Positions 34,532-45,817 of a stretch of 64,000 nt of DNA are shown here, one piece after another. How positions within the stretch are numbered: position 1 is the first letter of the stretch; each line of letters begins with the position of its first letter. The translations under genes were made by a program, and so were the position numbers. This DNA comes from Albugo candida (lineage: Eukaryota > Oomycota > Peronosporomycetes > Albuginales > Albuginaceae): contig CAJNAR010000012.1 in assembly GCA_905220665.1 (NCBI GenBank), positions 1-64,000 on the forward strand, in the 5' to 3' direction. The notes beneath the pieces were generated by a model. It was not told the DNA's origin. It saw only the letters and a list, made by a program, of their open reading frames with translations, and searched no databases.

Positions 34532-35141
34532 CTAAGTTTTTTTACATACAAAGTCGCTCATTGGGATCACAGGGACATTTGCAACGCCGTTGAGCAATGC
34601 AACTAATTGGCCACCAGCAGTAATGAAAACCACATCAAAATCCATACGTGATACCGAATACTCGACCAGCAGTGATTCTTGAGAATCGGACGATGCAACG
34701 TCAACACCCAATAGCAATCGACTTGGAAGACCGCTATCGATGCATTTCCTTTCATTTTTGAGGGTAGGATCTATGCACATTACTTTCTCATATTCAGTAC
34801 CATGTTTTTCACCTGTAAGAACTTTCTCCCAATATTTTGCCTTCTCACTTTGACAAACCCAATGCTCGACCATCTTTTGTTGTGCCACTTCCAATTCACG
34901 TCGAGCAGTCAGCTGTTTTAAGTCGTATACTGTCATTCCACTTCGGATGGTGAAATGGTCAGCTTCAGAGTGTCTCATCAGAGTAGCCGTATGTTTGATC
35001 GCCAAGTACAAATACGAAATGATATTTCCTTCGCTCTTGTTTTAACGGAGTTCTGGATTTCAAATTCTTCATTTGATACGTCAGGAGCGACACTTCCCAT
35101 CCATCTATCGAGCCATCGCGAAGGTGTCGAACGCATGTCAT
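34532..35141 (-). pseudogene. Family B gene, related to the pepsin-fold family, one frame break
   Basis: An ATG at 35141 opens a 58-codon frame (GWEVSLLTYQMKNL..., FVFVLGDQTYGY) ending at TGA 34965. The downstream frame, open from before 35011, continues for about 145 codons to a stop at 34532. The first part resembles the YDVKLI...FVYANGYVTGW region of the gene at 14976. The second part has a long helical stretch (LKQLTARRELEVAQQKMVEHW) and ends FDVVFITAGGQLVALL. Either one frameshift or an unrecognised intron joins them. Two decayed copies exist (19850 and 23300). It is convergent with the gene at 33079. The product is unknown. Confidence 0.5.
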
Positions 35142-35403
35142 TTCATTCAGTCAAATGTGTCGTTCATTGTATAGTTTTGAATGCTCTACTTGTCAAGTTG
35201 CTTTATTCCCACTGTTGTCGTCTGATCCGTAAATAGGGCTTTGACGTGTTCCCCGTATCTGTAATTAAAAACGCTCGTCACAGAAGTTGGCTGGCTAAAC
35301 TTCACGTGCAGCAAAGTAAAAACAGATTATCATCACATTGATGATATTTACATTTTATTACATCTATTTACGTATACCACTTGTGTCTGATGGTTGATAT
35401 AAT

Positions 35404-35484
35404 GACAGCTTGGCCGAGTGGTTAAGGCGATAGACTAGAAATCTATTGGGGTTACCCGCGTGAGTTCAAATCTCACAGCTGTCG
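35404..35484 (+). tRNA. tRNA-Ser(AGA)
   Basis: This 81-base gene folds as a class II tRNA. The acceptor stem GACAGCT pairs with AGCTGTC, followed by discriminator G. The A box is TGGCCGAGTGG. The anticodon stem ATAGA/TCTAT encloses loop CTAGAAA with anticodon AGA. A variable arm follows, and the T arm GTGAGTTCAAATCTCAC contains the B box. No intron is present. A TTTT run at 35485-35488 can end RNA polymerase III transcription. It sits 73 bases before the SART1 start codon on the same strand. Confidence 0.95.
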
Positions 35485-35557
35485 TTTTCATTATTCACAT
35501 CAGTCAAATTATTTTGTTTTAATCATCAAAAAGCATCCTAATACAGCACCCCATATC

Positions 35558-37876
35558 ATGCCTCGACATCGCCGTCCTCATCACAGCCGAAGACGGAGTC
35601 GAAGTGCCGCGCATTCTGACTCCAATTCCTCCTCCTCCTCATCACATTCTTTCTCTTCCTCCCCACGGAAGCACCGCAAGCGTTCTACTTCTCATACTCG
35701 TCGACAAACGCGCCACAAAAGCCGCTCCTATCGGCGCTCCAAATCACACCATCGTTCACGTTCCCAATCCCCGCGCAGGACCACAAAACCTCCCCGAAAA
35801 CATCGACAATCTTCTCGTGCTCCTTCATCACCCAAAAAGGCACAAAAGCCAGTGGAAGAGCATGGCGAATCTTCTCTAAGTATCGAAGAAACCAATCGCT
35901 TACGCTTGCAACTCGGCTTGAAACCGCTTTCAAACGAAACGAAAAGTTCCAAGGAAACAGTTAATTTGCAAAAGTCTCGAGAGAGTTTTCTATTGGAAAA
36001 AAAACAACAAGAAGTACAAGATGCGTTGAAAGAATCGCAACAGAAAAGAGAGCTTGGAAATTGGGCACATGAAAAGTCGATTGGGGAATTGTTATCGGAT
36101 GAAAGCAAAATAAATGCAAAAGATTGGGTCAGTAAAACGCGTCAATTGCAGCAAAAAGTGACATTGCAGGAGTCCAAAGAAGAGTACAAGACCGCTGAAT
36201 TGGAGAATATCAAGGTCGCACATGCTATTGACGCATTTGAGGAAGGCGAGGAAGTAATTTTGACGCTGAGGGATACGAGTGTCTTGTGTAAAGATGGAGG
36301 CAAAGTAAATGAAGACGAAGATGAGCTTGTGAATGTCTCGCTTGCTGAGAAAGACCGACATCGAGAAAAACAGATCAAGCTTCAACGTGCGATGATGCCA
36401 GCGTACACTGGCTATGATGACGATGAGTTTATCCAGGTAGGTAAAAAACGAACCATCAAACCAAAGCTTCTCGGCCAGTACGATGAAGAAGAAGATGGAA
36501 AAGCGCGTCAAGAACAGCATACATTTCGTCTCGGTCAGAATGGTATGGCAGTCTCCGAGAAGAAATCTCAGCAACCTGTCCAGATGGAAAATGATGAGAA
36601 TTCGGTCACTCTTATTATGAATAAATCTGTTGGGATGGCGATTGATCAAGAAGAAACACAACCGCAATTTCATAAAAGAGAAAAGAAAAAACAAAATAAG
36701 AAATTACGTCGGATTTCAAATCAACAGGAGATGAGTGAAAACGAACTCACAACTCAAGACGATGTGAGGGAGGCAGATGCTTTAGTGAGCCAATTAGAAG
36801 CTGAAGCATTGAGTCATGGAGGAAACTCGGATCGTCGGAAACGCATTCGCTATGAAGACATTGAAGAGAAGCAGGAAGAAGAAAAATTGGCGAGGTTCCA
36901 ACAAGCTCGTGTAACTGCTAATCAACAGAGTCTTGAAGCCTTTGAGCGCTCTGGAATTCCAAAACGACGTCATGTGCAAGCGATTGATGAGCCGGACGAT
37001 TTTAGCTTGGAGTTGAGCGCATCGATCGCCACAACACGCAAATGGATGCAATCGGCAACAAAAGTTACTCCTGCTGAGGTCTCTGGTGGCTTTCAGACCG
37101 AAGAGGAGCGAATTACGGCATTTGTGTCTTCCCAATTCGCTGAATCCAAAACGGAATCAGAGGGTGGAGTGATGGTCTCAGAATCAGATTCAGCCACTTC
37201 TGGGAATATTTTTATTGAGAATGAAGAGCCCAACAGCAATGTCGTGGTATTCAATGATGCAACTGATTTTGAGACACGACTTAAGAATGCGATGGCTCAA
37301 CAGCAGAATCAATTTCGGATGTTGAATGGGTCCAACCCAATCGCTGCTCGGGAGGCTACGATTGAGAAAATCGCTGTGCCTGCGGAAGAAGTGGACATCA
37401 CTCCAAAAAAAGAAGAGAGTCCGCTGGATGCAGATGGTGAAGAAGATAATGACGGAAAAGCATGGGGAGAAGAACAGCCGCTGGTGAGCAACGGTGTAGC
37501 TGCCACACTCGAATTATTGCGTAAAACTGGCAATTTGAAAGATACGCGGATCGAACGGCAAGCAGGAAGAGCGAATGACGCACGCGATCGCGATTTTGAT
37601 GACCAATTACGAATCAAAAATGGCGTAAAACTCGATTATCGCGATGAATTTGGTCGATTATTGACGAAGAAGGAAGCTTTTCGATTGTTATCGTACAAAT
37701 TCCACGGTCACGAACCGGGAAAGAAGCGTAAAGAGAAGCGAATCAAGCAGTTGAAAGAAGAAATAACTTCACAAAAGTTGTTGTCGGGTGAAGGAAGCAC
37801 AAAGATGATGAAAATACTCGAAAAGAAACAGAAACACGCAAAACAAGCGCACGTCATTCTTTCGGGCGGAACCTAA
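35558..37876 (+). CDS. SART1: U4/U6.U5 tri-snRNP protein SART1/Snu66
   Basis: A 772-residue, single-exon nuclear splicing protein. In other eukaryotes it bridges U5 and U4/U6 in the tri-snRNP and is needed for spliceosome activation. The N terminus (about 1-95) is an Arg/Ser-rich domain. The SART1 signature IEETNRLRLQLGLKPL follows at about 107-122. Long Glu/Lys-rich predicted helices fill the centre. The C terminus has the family's most conserved block (DYRDEFGRLLTKKEAFRLLSY...FHGHEPGKKRKEKR), ending with HVILSGGT. An AATAAA at 37894-37899, just after the stop, could be the poly(A) signal. The next gene, fibrillarin, starts 200 bases downstream on the same strand. Confidence 0.95.
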   Translation: MPRHRRPHHSRRRSRSAAHSDSNSSSSSSHSFSSSPRKHRKRSTSHTRRQTRHKSRSYRRSKSHHRSRSQSPRRTTKPPRKHRQSSRAPSSPKKAQKPVEEHGESSLSIEETNRLRLQLGLKPLSNETKSSKETVNLQKSRESFLLEKKQQEVQDALKESQQKRELGNWAHEKSIGELLSDESKINAKDWVSKTRQLQQKVTLQESKEEYKTAELENIKVAHAIDAFEEGEEVILTLRDTSVLCKDGGKVNEDEDELVNVSLAEKDRHREKQIKLQRAMMPAYTGYDDDEFIQVGKKRTIKPKLLGQYDEEEDGKARQEQHTFRLGQNGMAVSEKKSQQPVQMENDENSVTLIMNKSVGMAIDQEETQPQFHKREKKKQNKKLRRISNQQEMSENELTTQDDVREADALVSQLEAEALSHGGNSDRRKRIRYEDIEEKQEEEKLARFQQARVTANQQSLEAFERSGIPKRRHVQAIDEPDDFSLELSASIATTRKWMQSATKVTPAEVSGGFQTEEERITAFVSSQFAESKTESEGGVMVSESDSATSGNIFIENEEPNSNVVVFNDATDFETRLKNAMAQQQNQFRMLNGSNPIAAREATIEKIAVPAEEVDITPKKEESPLDADGEEDNDGKAWGEEQPLVSNGVAATLELLRKTGNLKDTRIERQAGRANDARDRDFDDQLRIKNGVKLDYRDEFGRLLTKKEAFRLLSYKFHGHEPGKKRKEKRIKQLKEEITSQKLLSGEGSTKMMKILEKKQKHAKQAHVILSGGT

Positions 37877-38076
37877 TAATGTATAGCGTGCCTAATAAAA
37901 CGTTCGGTAGCTTTCTATACAGGTGCTTTCGGTGCATCTCATATTTGTACCTACTCGAGTAGAGGTAATAAAGGGTGTCTTATTCAGCAGGCTACGGTAA
38001 TAGACTCTCTGCGTTTGCGTCCAGCCAAATCGATTGGTACTCATTTGCCAAAAAGCTCAAACGTTTATATATAAGA

Positions 38077-39048
38077 ATGTCTGGAAGAGGAATGCGCGGT
38101 GGTGGACGAGGAGGTCGTGGTGGAGGTCGAAGTGGAGGTCGAGGTGGTGGTGGACGGGGAGGTTCCTTTGGTCGAGGCGGCGGTGGAGGCTCTTTTGGTC
38201 GAGGTGGAGGTCGAGGTCGAGGAGGTGATCGTGGAGGTCGAGGCGGAGGGCGCGGAGGAGGGCGTAGTGGAGGTCGTGGTGGACGTGGAGCACGGGGAAT
38301 GCAAGGTGGATCCAAAGTAATTGTGGAACCTCATCGACACGCAGGCGTATTCATCGCACGAGGCAAAGAAGATGCTCTGGTGACTCTCAACTCGACTCCA
38401 GGTAAGAGTGTATATGGAGAAAAACGTATTTCCGTAGAGGTTCCAGTAGCCAGCGGAGAAGGTACAGAAAAGGTAGAGTACCGTGTGTGGAATCCATTCC
38501 GTTCCAAATTAGCAGCAGCGATTCTCGGAGGAGTTGACAATATTTGGATCACTCCAGGATGTAAAGTCTTATATCTTGGTGGAGCTTCCGGCACCACTGT
38601 TTCGCATGTATCCGATATAGTCGGTCCATCCGGGGCAGTATACGCAGTAGAATTCTCCCCTCGATCCGGCCGAGACCTCATCAACGTGGCCAAAAGTCGA
38701 ACCAACATCATCCCCATCATTGAAGATGCTCGACATCCTCTAAAATACCGTATGCTTGTGCCTATGGTGGACACTGTCTTTGCAGACGTGGCTCAGCCCG
38801 ATCAAGCCCGTATTGTAGCTTTGAATTCTAGTTATTATCTCAAAAATGGCGGTCATTTCGTGATTTCCATTAAAGCGAGCTGTATCGATTCTACTGCACC
38901 TGCTGAGGCTGTATTTGCCCGTGAAGTGAAAAAGTTGCAGCAAGAACAATTCAAACCCGCAGAACAGCTCACTTTGGAACCGTACGAAAGAGATCATGCC
39001 GTTGTCGTTGGTTCTTACCGCGCTCCCAAAAAAGAAAAAAATCAATAG
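38077..39048 (+). CDS. FBL: Fibrillarin, box C/D snoRNP rRNA 2'-O-methyltransferase
   Basis: A nucleolar methyltransferase of 323 residues that methylates rRNA 2'-hydroxyls guided by box C/D snoRNAs. The start is taken at ATG 38077 (MSGRGMRGG), because the open frame upstream (from 37975) has no fibrillarin character. Residues 1-75 are an RGG/GAR domain made of Gly-Arg-Gly repeats with two Phe (GGSFGRGGG). The Rossmann methyltransferase core follows: [15 protein letters not shown] (SAM-binding motif I), [14 protein letters not shown], a DARHPLKYR stretch, and [12 protein letters not shown]. The last residues are charged (KKEKNQ). The length is normal and no intron is seen. Confidence 0.97.
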   Translation: MSGRGMRGGGRGGRGGGRSGGRGGGGRGGSFGRGGGGGSFGRGGGRGRGGDRGGRGGGRGGGRSGGRGGRGARGMQGGSKVIVEPHRHAGVFIARGKEDALVTLNSTPGKSVYGEKRISVEVPVASGEGTEKVEYRVWNPFRSKLAAAILGGVDNIWITPGCKVLYLGGASGTTVSHVSDIVGPSGAVYAVEFSPRSGRDLINVAKSRTNIIPIIEDARHPLKYRMLVPMVDTVFADVAQPDQARIVALNSSYYLKNGGHFVISIKASCIDSTAPAEAVFAREVKKLQQEQFKPAEQLTLEPYERDHAVVVGSYRAPKKEKNQ

Positions 39049-39257
39049 CATCTCAACTTTTTTTGGTTTATAATGTTGCGACTGTACAAAAGCGATATAC
39101 ACTCTGCTTCTCAATGATGAAAAAAATTGCGTCGGGCGGTCTGAATGGAGCTTTTGTGATTGAAAGACTCGGCCGAAATGTCGAGTCGAATCGCGCTTGC
39201 CCCCTGCTGAAAGACGCTTTTTTCCTGAGAGAATGAATGATTGTATGTACCATCTTA

Positions 39258-40057
39258 TTATTCATCGTATTGAAAGCGAGTTCCTGGCCAAAAGTTTGCA
39301 AGTGAGTTTTTGATACTTTTATAGTACGAAGCGAATGAAAATTTCTGAAACTGCGACATCCGAAGACCTGCACTGCTCAGATAGTTTCCATCTTTATCGG
39401 TCCCTGTCCACCCAATGTAAATGGTTAGGTCGCATGCAGAAACTGTATCATTGCAGATGCTTGTGTTTGTATAGCACGAAAATCCTTGACCGGGTAGTTG
39501 GAGCGATGTGTTGGTGAGTGAACTGTATAAATTGGGGAGACAGGCATCTCGATTGCAAAAGTAACAGCCATCATCCCACGTCACTCCCTGGACCTACCGA
39601 AATTCACTTAGTACGCTGTTATGATTCGTCTAAATCGTACCGAACCCTGCTTGACAGAGATGATTGCCGTTAGGTATGGAAAGCGAATCTCTTGATTTGC
39701 ATATCGCTTGTATAAAGTTCGATTCCCAAGGCTGCTGACGCTCACACTCGCTCCTTCCGGATTCCCTCCAATACGAGAATCGTTCCACGCTGAAAAACAG
39801 AACGCGATAGGTGCCGCCGGACGTTACATTGAATACGTACATTCGCGAATACTAATGACTGAAAATTTATCGACAGTCGGAGTGAATACAGCGCGAAATT
39901 TGTTGTTGATGTTGACGCACACAAAAGTAAGTTCGCCCTGAATAACAGGAGGGAAAGTGGCACTGGGCGAGCAAACATTAGTGATATTTGTAAGTACTGC
40001 GTGCACTGTTGAAGACAGCAACGCGAATGCGAGAAAGATAATTCCCAAACGCGTCAT
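39258..40057 (-). CDS. Secreted cysteine-containing protein, three exons
   Basis: Exons on the minus strand are 40057-39841, 39789-39641 and 39593-39258, giving 233 residues. The introns are 51 and 47 nt with GTACGT...CAG and GTACGA...TAG ends. The second has a TACTAAG branch-like site. The frame is open across both joins. Residues 1-20 (MTRLGIIFLAFALLSSTVHA) are a clear signal peptide. The mature protein has about ten cysteines, clustered in the last exon (DGCYFCNRDAC), and several N-glycosylation sites (NIT, NTS, NDT). No membrane anchor is seen. I do not recognise the family. The gene is convergent with fibrillarin (209 bases apart) and divergent from SPEF2. Confidence 0.75.
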
Positions 40058-40501
40058 AGGCGAATTTTAGAAAAATGAGACTTGAGGTGTCTGTTTAGAC
40101 GTAAACCGACGGAATGTATTACTTAGTGTTTGTATGGAAGCCAATTGTGTTGTGATGACGTCGTTTTTGCATGAATTGTATTTTAATGCTGTTTACCCAG
40201 TACCCGAGAAGCCACACGGATGCCAAGAAAAAGCATCGCCACTTTTGCTGCGTCCATCATTGCCATCTTCGCCTGCTTTCGTGTATCCACCTGTGGTCTT
40301 TTGCGTAGCACGAACATCGTTATGAGCCAATGCTTTGATAAAGGTAAATTGGATCGATCTCTTATGTTCGGAAGCGAACCTACCCCCATGCGGTATAATA
40401 TTATAACGTCCCCGTACGTACCGTTTCCAGCAGGTTATAGCTCCTTACAGGTTAGTGTCCTTTCAAGATTTATTTATGGAATTATATCGGCAAGCACTCC
40501 G

Positions 40502-43500
40502 ATGTCGGAACTCCTCGTAAATTGGCTACGCGACGACTGCAAATTATCTCTTCCTTCCAATTGCTTGGAAAACGCATTTTCAAATGGATTTTTATTTGGT
40601 GAAGTACTCTTCCGACTTGATTTTTTGCAAGATAAAAGCGACTTTCGTGATTCCGATACAAATGCTGCAAGAATAATCAATTTCTGTCGCTTATATCACA
40701 CCCTGAAGCCACTAAATATCCAATTCGACGTACAAATTGCAATCGGAATTCTCAGTCGCAAAAAAGGAATTGCTGCATCGATTCTCCTTCAGCTCAAATT
40801 GATCGCTGACGAACAAACGAAACAAATGGATTTTGGAATCAATAAATCTTTTACGTCAAAAAATCTCATTTTTCGACCTCAAAGGCCATTCGATATCGCT
40901 ATGCACTCCCTTTTCGAGCAATCTCTCCGACGACACCTTTACGATCTCAACACGAAACTCCAAACGCTGTAAGAGCATACATAACGTCTTCTTTTGCATC
41001 ACATCAGCTGTTTTAGTGAGAAGGATGGAGAAAAACCTCTGATATCACGAAATACCGATGACCTCACTTCCATTAAGGCTCAAAGGCTCCACGAGAGCCG
41101 ACAGCATCGGCATCAGATGGAGGTACATTTTGCATCATGTAGCGATAGAAACTCATTTTGTATCAGACCAGGTTTTCGTATGACCCAACTACGTGGAAAA
41201 ATTCTCTCAAAATTAAGCGAAATCGCGAATATCGACAGAGAGAATTCATTGAACAAAGCCAAAGTGCTCAGAAAAGTCGTCAGGTTGCAGTGTCAAAATG
41301 GCAATAGAAACACCTCTGACGCTTTTGTGACAGCTAAAAAAACAACAGAAATGGAGAGCTTCTGTGTGGGACCTTAAGGTGTGCCATTTAGTGCTTCAAA
41401 GCTCATTTCCTCACTTTTGTGACAGGAAGCGTCAAATACGATGGAAATCGCATCGAGCGATCGTTTGGATTCTCTCAGTAATTCATTACGAGAATGTGAA
41501 TCGTATTCGGAAATGAAAATTGCAATTTCGCAGCAAAAGATCCAAAAAACACAAAAAAAGATCGAAAACAGTCGTCAAAGACAGCAGTTTCTGCAGAATC
41601 TCACATTGGAAATTAAAGATACGATACAGTGCATGCGACAACAGACTTTGAATGCGGTTATGGAGCAGCCAACTCAATCGGAATACGAGGTCTTGCATTC
41701 TGTCGATGCGATCGAAGCGTTTATTTCCATTGCTCGTGAAAATCGACGGAGAAGGGAAGTTTTGTATGATAAGCAACGTGAGTGCGACGCAGAGAATGAA
41801 ATTATTGCGCCTACACAGCGTAGAGATTTGGAAAATGAATTGTGTGGGCGCCGAGAAGCCGCCCTTGCAGCCTCTGCGGCATATACGCGCTCGGAAATGG
41901 CTCAAGATATTTGCCACCATCTTATCGACTTTGTATTTTTGACCGCTATCCATCGCGAGGATACTGCTTTTCTCTCATCGAAACATTTGATTGAAAATGA
42001 AATTTGGACCGATTCGTTATCGTTGCTGGGAACTCGACTTTCACCGTCCTTTTCGCTTTTGAAAGAACTTATTTTCGATGAAAATGTAAGCAGAGTCGTT
42101 GAGGATACATTCAAACGGTACATTCAATTGGAAGACGAAAATGTGACAGAGGCGATAGAAAACGGAAAATGTGTCTTTGGTGATATGATCAAAAAAGCAT
42201 ACGCTCCGATGGATCGACCTCCACGCCAATTTATTGGAATTATTACATTCGGCCCGTCGAAAATTGGTCGAAAGAAATGGGCACGCGGTATGGCGAAACG
42301 CTATAATCTCGCGCTTATATCGGTGAATAAGCTCATCCATAAATCTATCCAACAGCGTGAGCCCGCAGGAACCGCACTGATTGAATATTTGGAACGTGGA
42401 GAAGAAATACCTTCCGCGGTATACACTGAATTGATTATCGACGCTGTGGATAGTCTTTCGCTGTCAAATTGGAATGGACGCATTTCCGGGTGGATCGTCG
42501 ACGGATTGCCGTGTTTGAATTCCCATACAAATAAGTTACAAAAGAAAATGACGCAAGTGGATGTCAATGCGCCAAATTCTCCTTTGTGGCAAACTTCTGA
42601 CGTAATTGAAGACTGTAAAATTGATCTAGTAATTTACATCGACGGGAAGCCCGAAAGTGTATCCAGTGACATTCAGGATCCCTCTGTATCGATAAAAATC
42701 CTTACGACGCGACAGAATGCTCAGGAAGCATTGTGTGCCTTCCATCGTGTCATCCAAATCGATCTCATTAATGACGAGCAATTTCAAGTTTTTGAGGCCG
42801 TCGACGCTCTTCTTTCTCATCGATGCGAAATCAGTCGTCAATTCGACATTCAAAACAGTCGTAATGAATCATTCCGCATGGAAATAGAAGATAAACGGAT
42901 CAAGTCTTTATTGAGTCTGGAAGCACGACTTTACCAAGCGCAATATACCCTCACAGATCAGAATGAGCAGCTTCACACAGCAGAAGCCAATAATGCGCGT
43001 AAAAGCGACATTGCAGAGCATAAGGCTCAAGTGCACGCAGCAACAGAAACGCTGAATGCTGTCAATAATGATATTGCGTCATGGAACACCTCACAGGACC
43101 CAACTCTTCCGACAAAGGCGTTGGGTCTTTCCGCTTGGAGCTCGATGGAGACCTTTTATGTGGCGATCATGAAGCGAAACTTTGGCCACTTGACGCTATT
43201 ACGAGGCCGCGTCTTTGCTTCAATCAATGAGACGCTTTGTAATTTGCAAAGCTCAGGGGGACTTTGGCGATTGGATCGTAAGCAAATTATCTTAAATGCC
43301 TTTCAGAAAGACTTTAATTCTTTGGATGGAGAAATACGATTGGAAATAAAGACAAAGGATGAGCTTCATGCACGAACAGATATGCTATTTGATGCACTGA
43401 ATGATGTTGTTGGTCAACAACAAAGTCAAGATGAAGAAGAGATGGATAATGCACTTTCAAACTTTGGTGTCGATGTCATTTTACGTGAAGTAGATGGAAG

Positions 43501-44458
43501 CGTTTTCGATATGATGCAAACGGAATGCTTTTTGTTTGGAAACATTTTGAGCATATTTGGGAGGGCTGTGGAGTTAACTGATACATGGCTGATAATAGTT
43601 AAAAAATGGTTAGAGAGCTTACCATCAATTGAAATAACGCAACTGGAAGAGAACGCATTGTCGACCGAGTCGATGGTACGATCACTGGTGGAAGGTATGG
43701 GTGGCAATGCAAAGTTAGTTTGTGGTATAAAGTACGAGCACACCGCATTCTGTGAGCGTGTGCGAAAACTCATAGTCATGAAAGACAATCTCAAACAGAT
43801 TATATCGGATGCGTACGAGGCAATGCAACGAACTTTGACAGATACAATTCGAACTTATCGCCTTGAAGAAATTAATTGCATAGCGGCTCTAACACAATAT
43901 ATTCGGTTGAAGATTGAAGCCGCAGAAGACCTCCCTGTTTTTATACGATTCGCAGTGAGTGCATCTGCTTCATTAAATTCTGACCGCTGAATACGTTTCG
44001 TGGTAGCTGGAAACCACTACGCGTTTGTCACCGTTTGTCGAGAAAAGAGTTTGTGTCCAATTGGATCCGTCAGAGTTGGTGAGTCCCGTGAGTACAGAGT
44101 CAAAGCTTGCAGTCCGAGACGTCAAGTTTGAGGCATATAAGGTCGTAAAGGATACCTTACGAGCCGTGGGAGGGTATGAGTGTGAGGGAAAAGAAGAATG
44201 GATGCCTCTGCAAATTTTTGCCGACACGATGGCGCGATGCGGCTCTATAAATCGCTGGATGCGAAACGTGTGGCCCGCTTTGTCACATGATGCGTTTTTA
44301 GAGGTACTGTTTGTTATATGTATCGTAAGTTAGTTGAGTGTGTCTCGTAGATTGGAGCTGAATTTCAGGATGGGAGGATTGGCTATGTGAACGTGAAGCT
44401 ATTTTTAAGGATATTGCGATCAAAATGGAGAGGTGATGAAATCGCGCAGTTGGACTAA
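40502..44458 (+). CDS. SPEF2: SPEF2-like flagellar central-apparatus protein, seven exons
   Basis: Predicted exons are 40502-40968, 41017-41122, 41167-41283, 41334-41378, 41426-43954, 44007-44303 and 44351-44458, giving 1222 residues. The frame holds over six introns of 44-52 nt. The fourth exon rests on a weak donor (GTTGCA). Residues 1-105 are a calponin-homology-like domain (MSELLVNWLRDD, FGEVLFRLDFL, INFCRLYHTLKPLNIQFD). Coiled-coil follows, then an adenylate-kinase-like domain from about 510 (FIGIITFGPSKIGRKKWARG, with a P-loop that is not canonical; GWIVDGLPCL). This order is that of SPEF2, a protein of the axoneme central pair and intraflagellar transport. The start at 40502 is chosen because family members start MSE. 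Confidence 0.85.
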
Positions 44459-45817
44459 ATACAGTCGGCATTTCTCGGCTCCTCAACATTTTTGAGTATG
44501 GGTCACAAACTGTGCTTCGTTATTGGTCCAGGTTCTGACATGCTGACATGCAACATCCCTAATGGTTGACGGAGATTACATATTGTGCAGCGGTTATCAG
44601 TAGCTAGCATTGTGACGTTGAAACACCTTGGATCCGATATTCGTGCACTCAGGAGGAAGCAACAATCTGAACTTTAGAATGAAAACGAAAGGAAACTGGC
44701 AATCGTCGCGCATTCTTATTAGCCACTACGTACGTTACTTCAAATTGGACGCATGAGTTGATGGACATACTCTTATACCTCTCACTCCATGAGGAAAACG
44801 AGCCGATGGAGATAGTAAAAAGAGTATTTTGAGGGCAAGCGAGTGTATAGATTGTTTTAACGCAACAGCAAGCCCCAAAATGTTGTTTGTTTGTTGGCAT
44901 TACTGGAAGAGCATGTTGCGCAAATGGAATTGAAGCTGAATTTAGAAAGGGAAGATACCTTAGGGGCACCTTCAACCCAAAAATGACGCGTTTAGTATGA
45001 GAAGCGATCACGGGGAACCTTTCAGACACAACGGGAAAGATATTTGAGTTCGAACAAGATCGGATAACATATAGCAACATGAAGCGGGTCGAAAATCACA
45101 CTTGAGACTTGCGGATACACGCGAATGGAAAGTTATTGACGGGCAGAACGCATGCCAAATGCCTTGATCACATTGGTAATTAAGTAAAACGGCCGTATTG
45201 GAAAAGCTTCACTTAAAGATCAACAATACCTTTGTGTTGCTATAAGAAGCAATATTGGACACTTGGGATTAATAGACGATGGTTAGAGTATCCTACAGAC
45301 ACGGTATACGGTAGGACGCTACACGAATTCCCGCAGTACCGCTTGTTCATTCATGGTAGCACGAGGGAGAGAAATGAAAAGCGTGTACCGATGCAACTAA
45401 GAAATCGTTTCAAAGTCGATGAGAAGCCGTTATAATTTCTAAAAGTGGTCATTTTTTTGCACAAATGACTGGAATAAGTTTGACCGGTGTGCCCTTCCTG
45501 AATCCGATCCGTATCAAAATTTGAGTCATTGTGGACTCACGCTTCCAGTGATCGGTTCTGACCTTTCTTGATATACTTAAATGGGAATGGCAGCAAGTGC
45601 GCACCATTATCGCTCCTCCAAGATTCATCCGAAAGTTTTCCGATGGTCAAACATCGCTCTTTTTGCAACACGAAACATATAACATGTTAGATAGCGACGT
45701 TAAAACTTCATCGCTTTGGACATATTCGTTTAAATTACTCGAATAGCCTCTCCAGCGTGTCGTCCAAACCAAGTGTCGCGTATAGAGAGCTCAAAGAGCG
45801 CGATCATTGGAATAAGT
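44459..45817. other. Intergenic, no gene recognised
   Basis: The longest ORF (44649-45080 -) has no domain. The + strand shows eroded protein-like stretches with many stops, which may be an old retroelement, but I cannot identify it. It is the longest gap within the gene-dense block. Confidence 0.45.

Noticed and set aside
36092..36694. A 200-residue minus-strand ORF inside SART1
   Set aside because: It is antisense to a conserved coding region and shows no domain.
37975..38076. An N-terminal extension of fibrillarin by 34 residues
   Set aside because: The extension is unlike any fibrillarin N terminus, and MSGRGMRGG at 38077 is typical. The upstream open frame is taken as 5' UTR.
37992..38340. 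Long minus-strand ORFs rich in Pro and Arg
   Set aside because: They are the antisense of the Gly/Arg repeat region of fibrillarin. The low-complexity GC-rich codons simply leave all frames open.
40220..40501. An N-terminal extension of the SPEF2-like protein
   Set aside because: Family proteins begin at the CH-like domain with MSE, found at 40502. The upstream open frame has no family similarity.
44649..45080. A 143-residue minus-strand ORF
   Set aside because: It has no domain or signal sequence, and the plus strand over the same bases also looks like eroded coding sequence.
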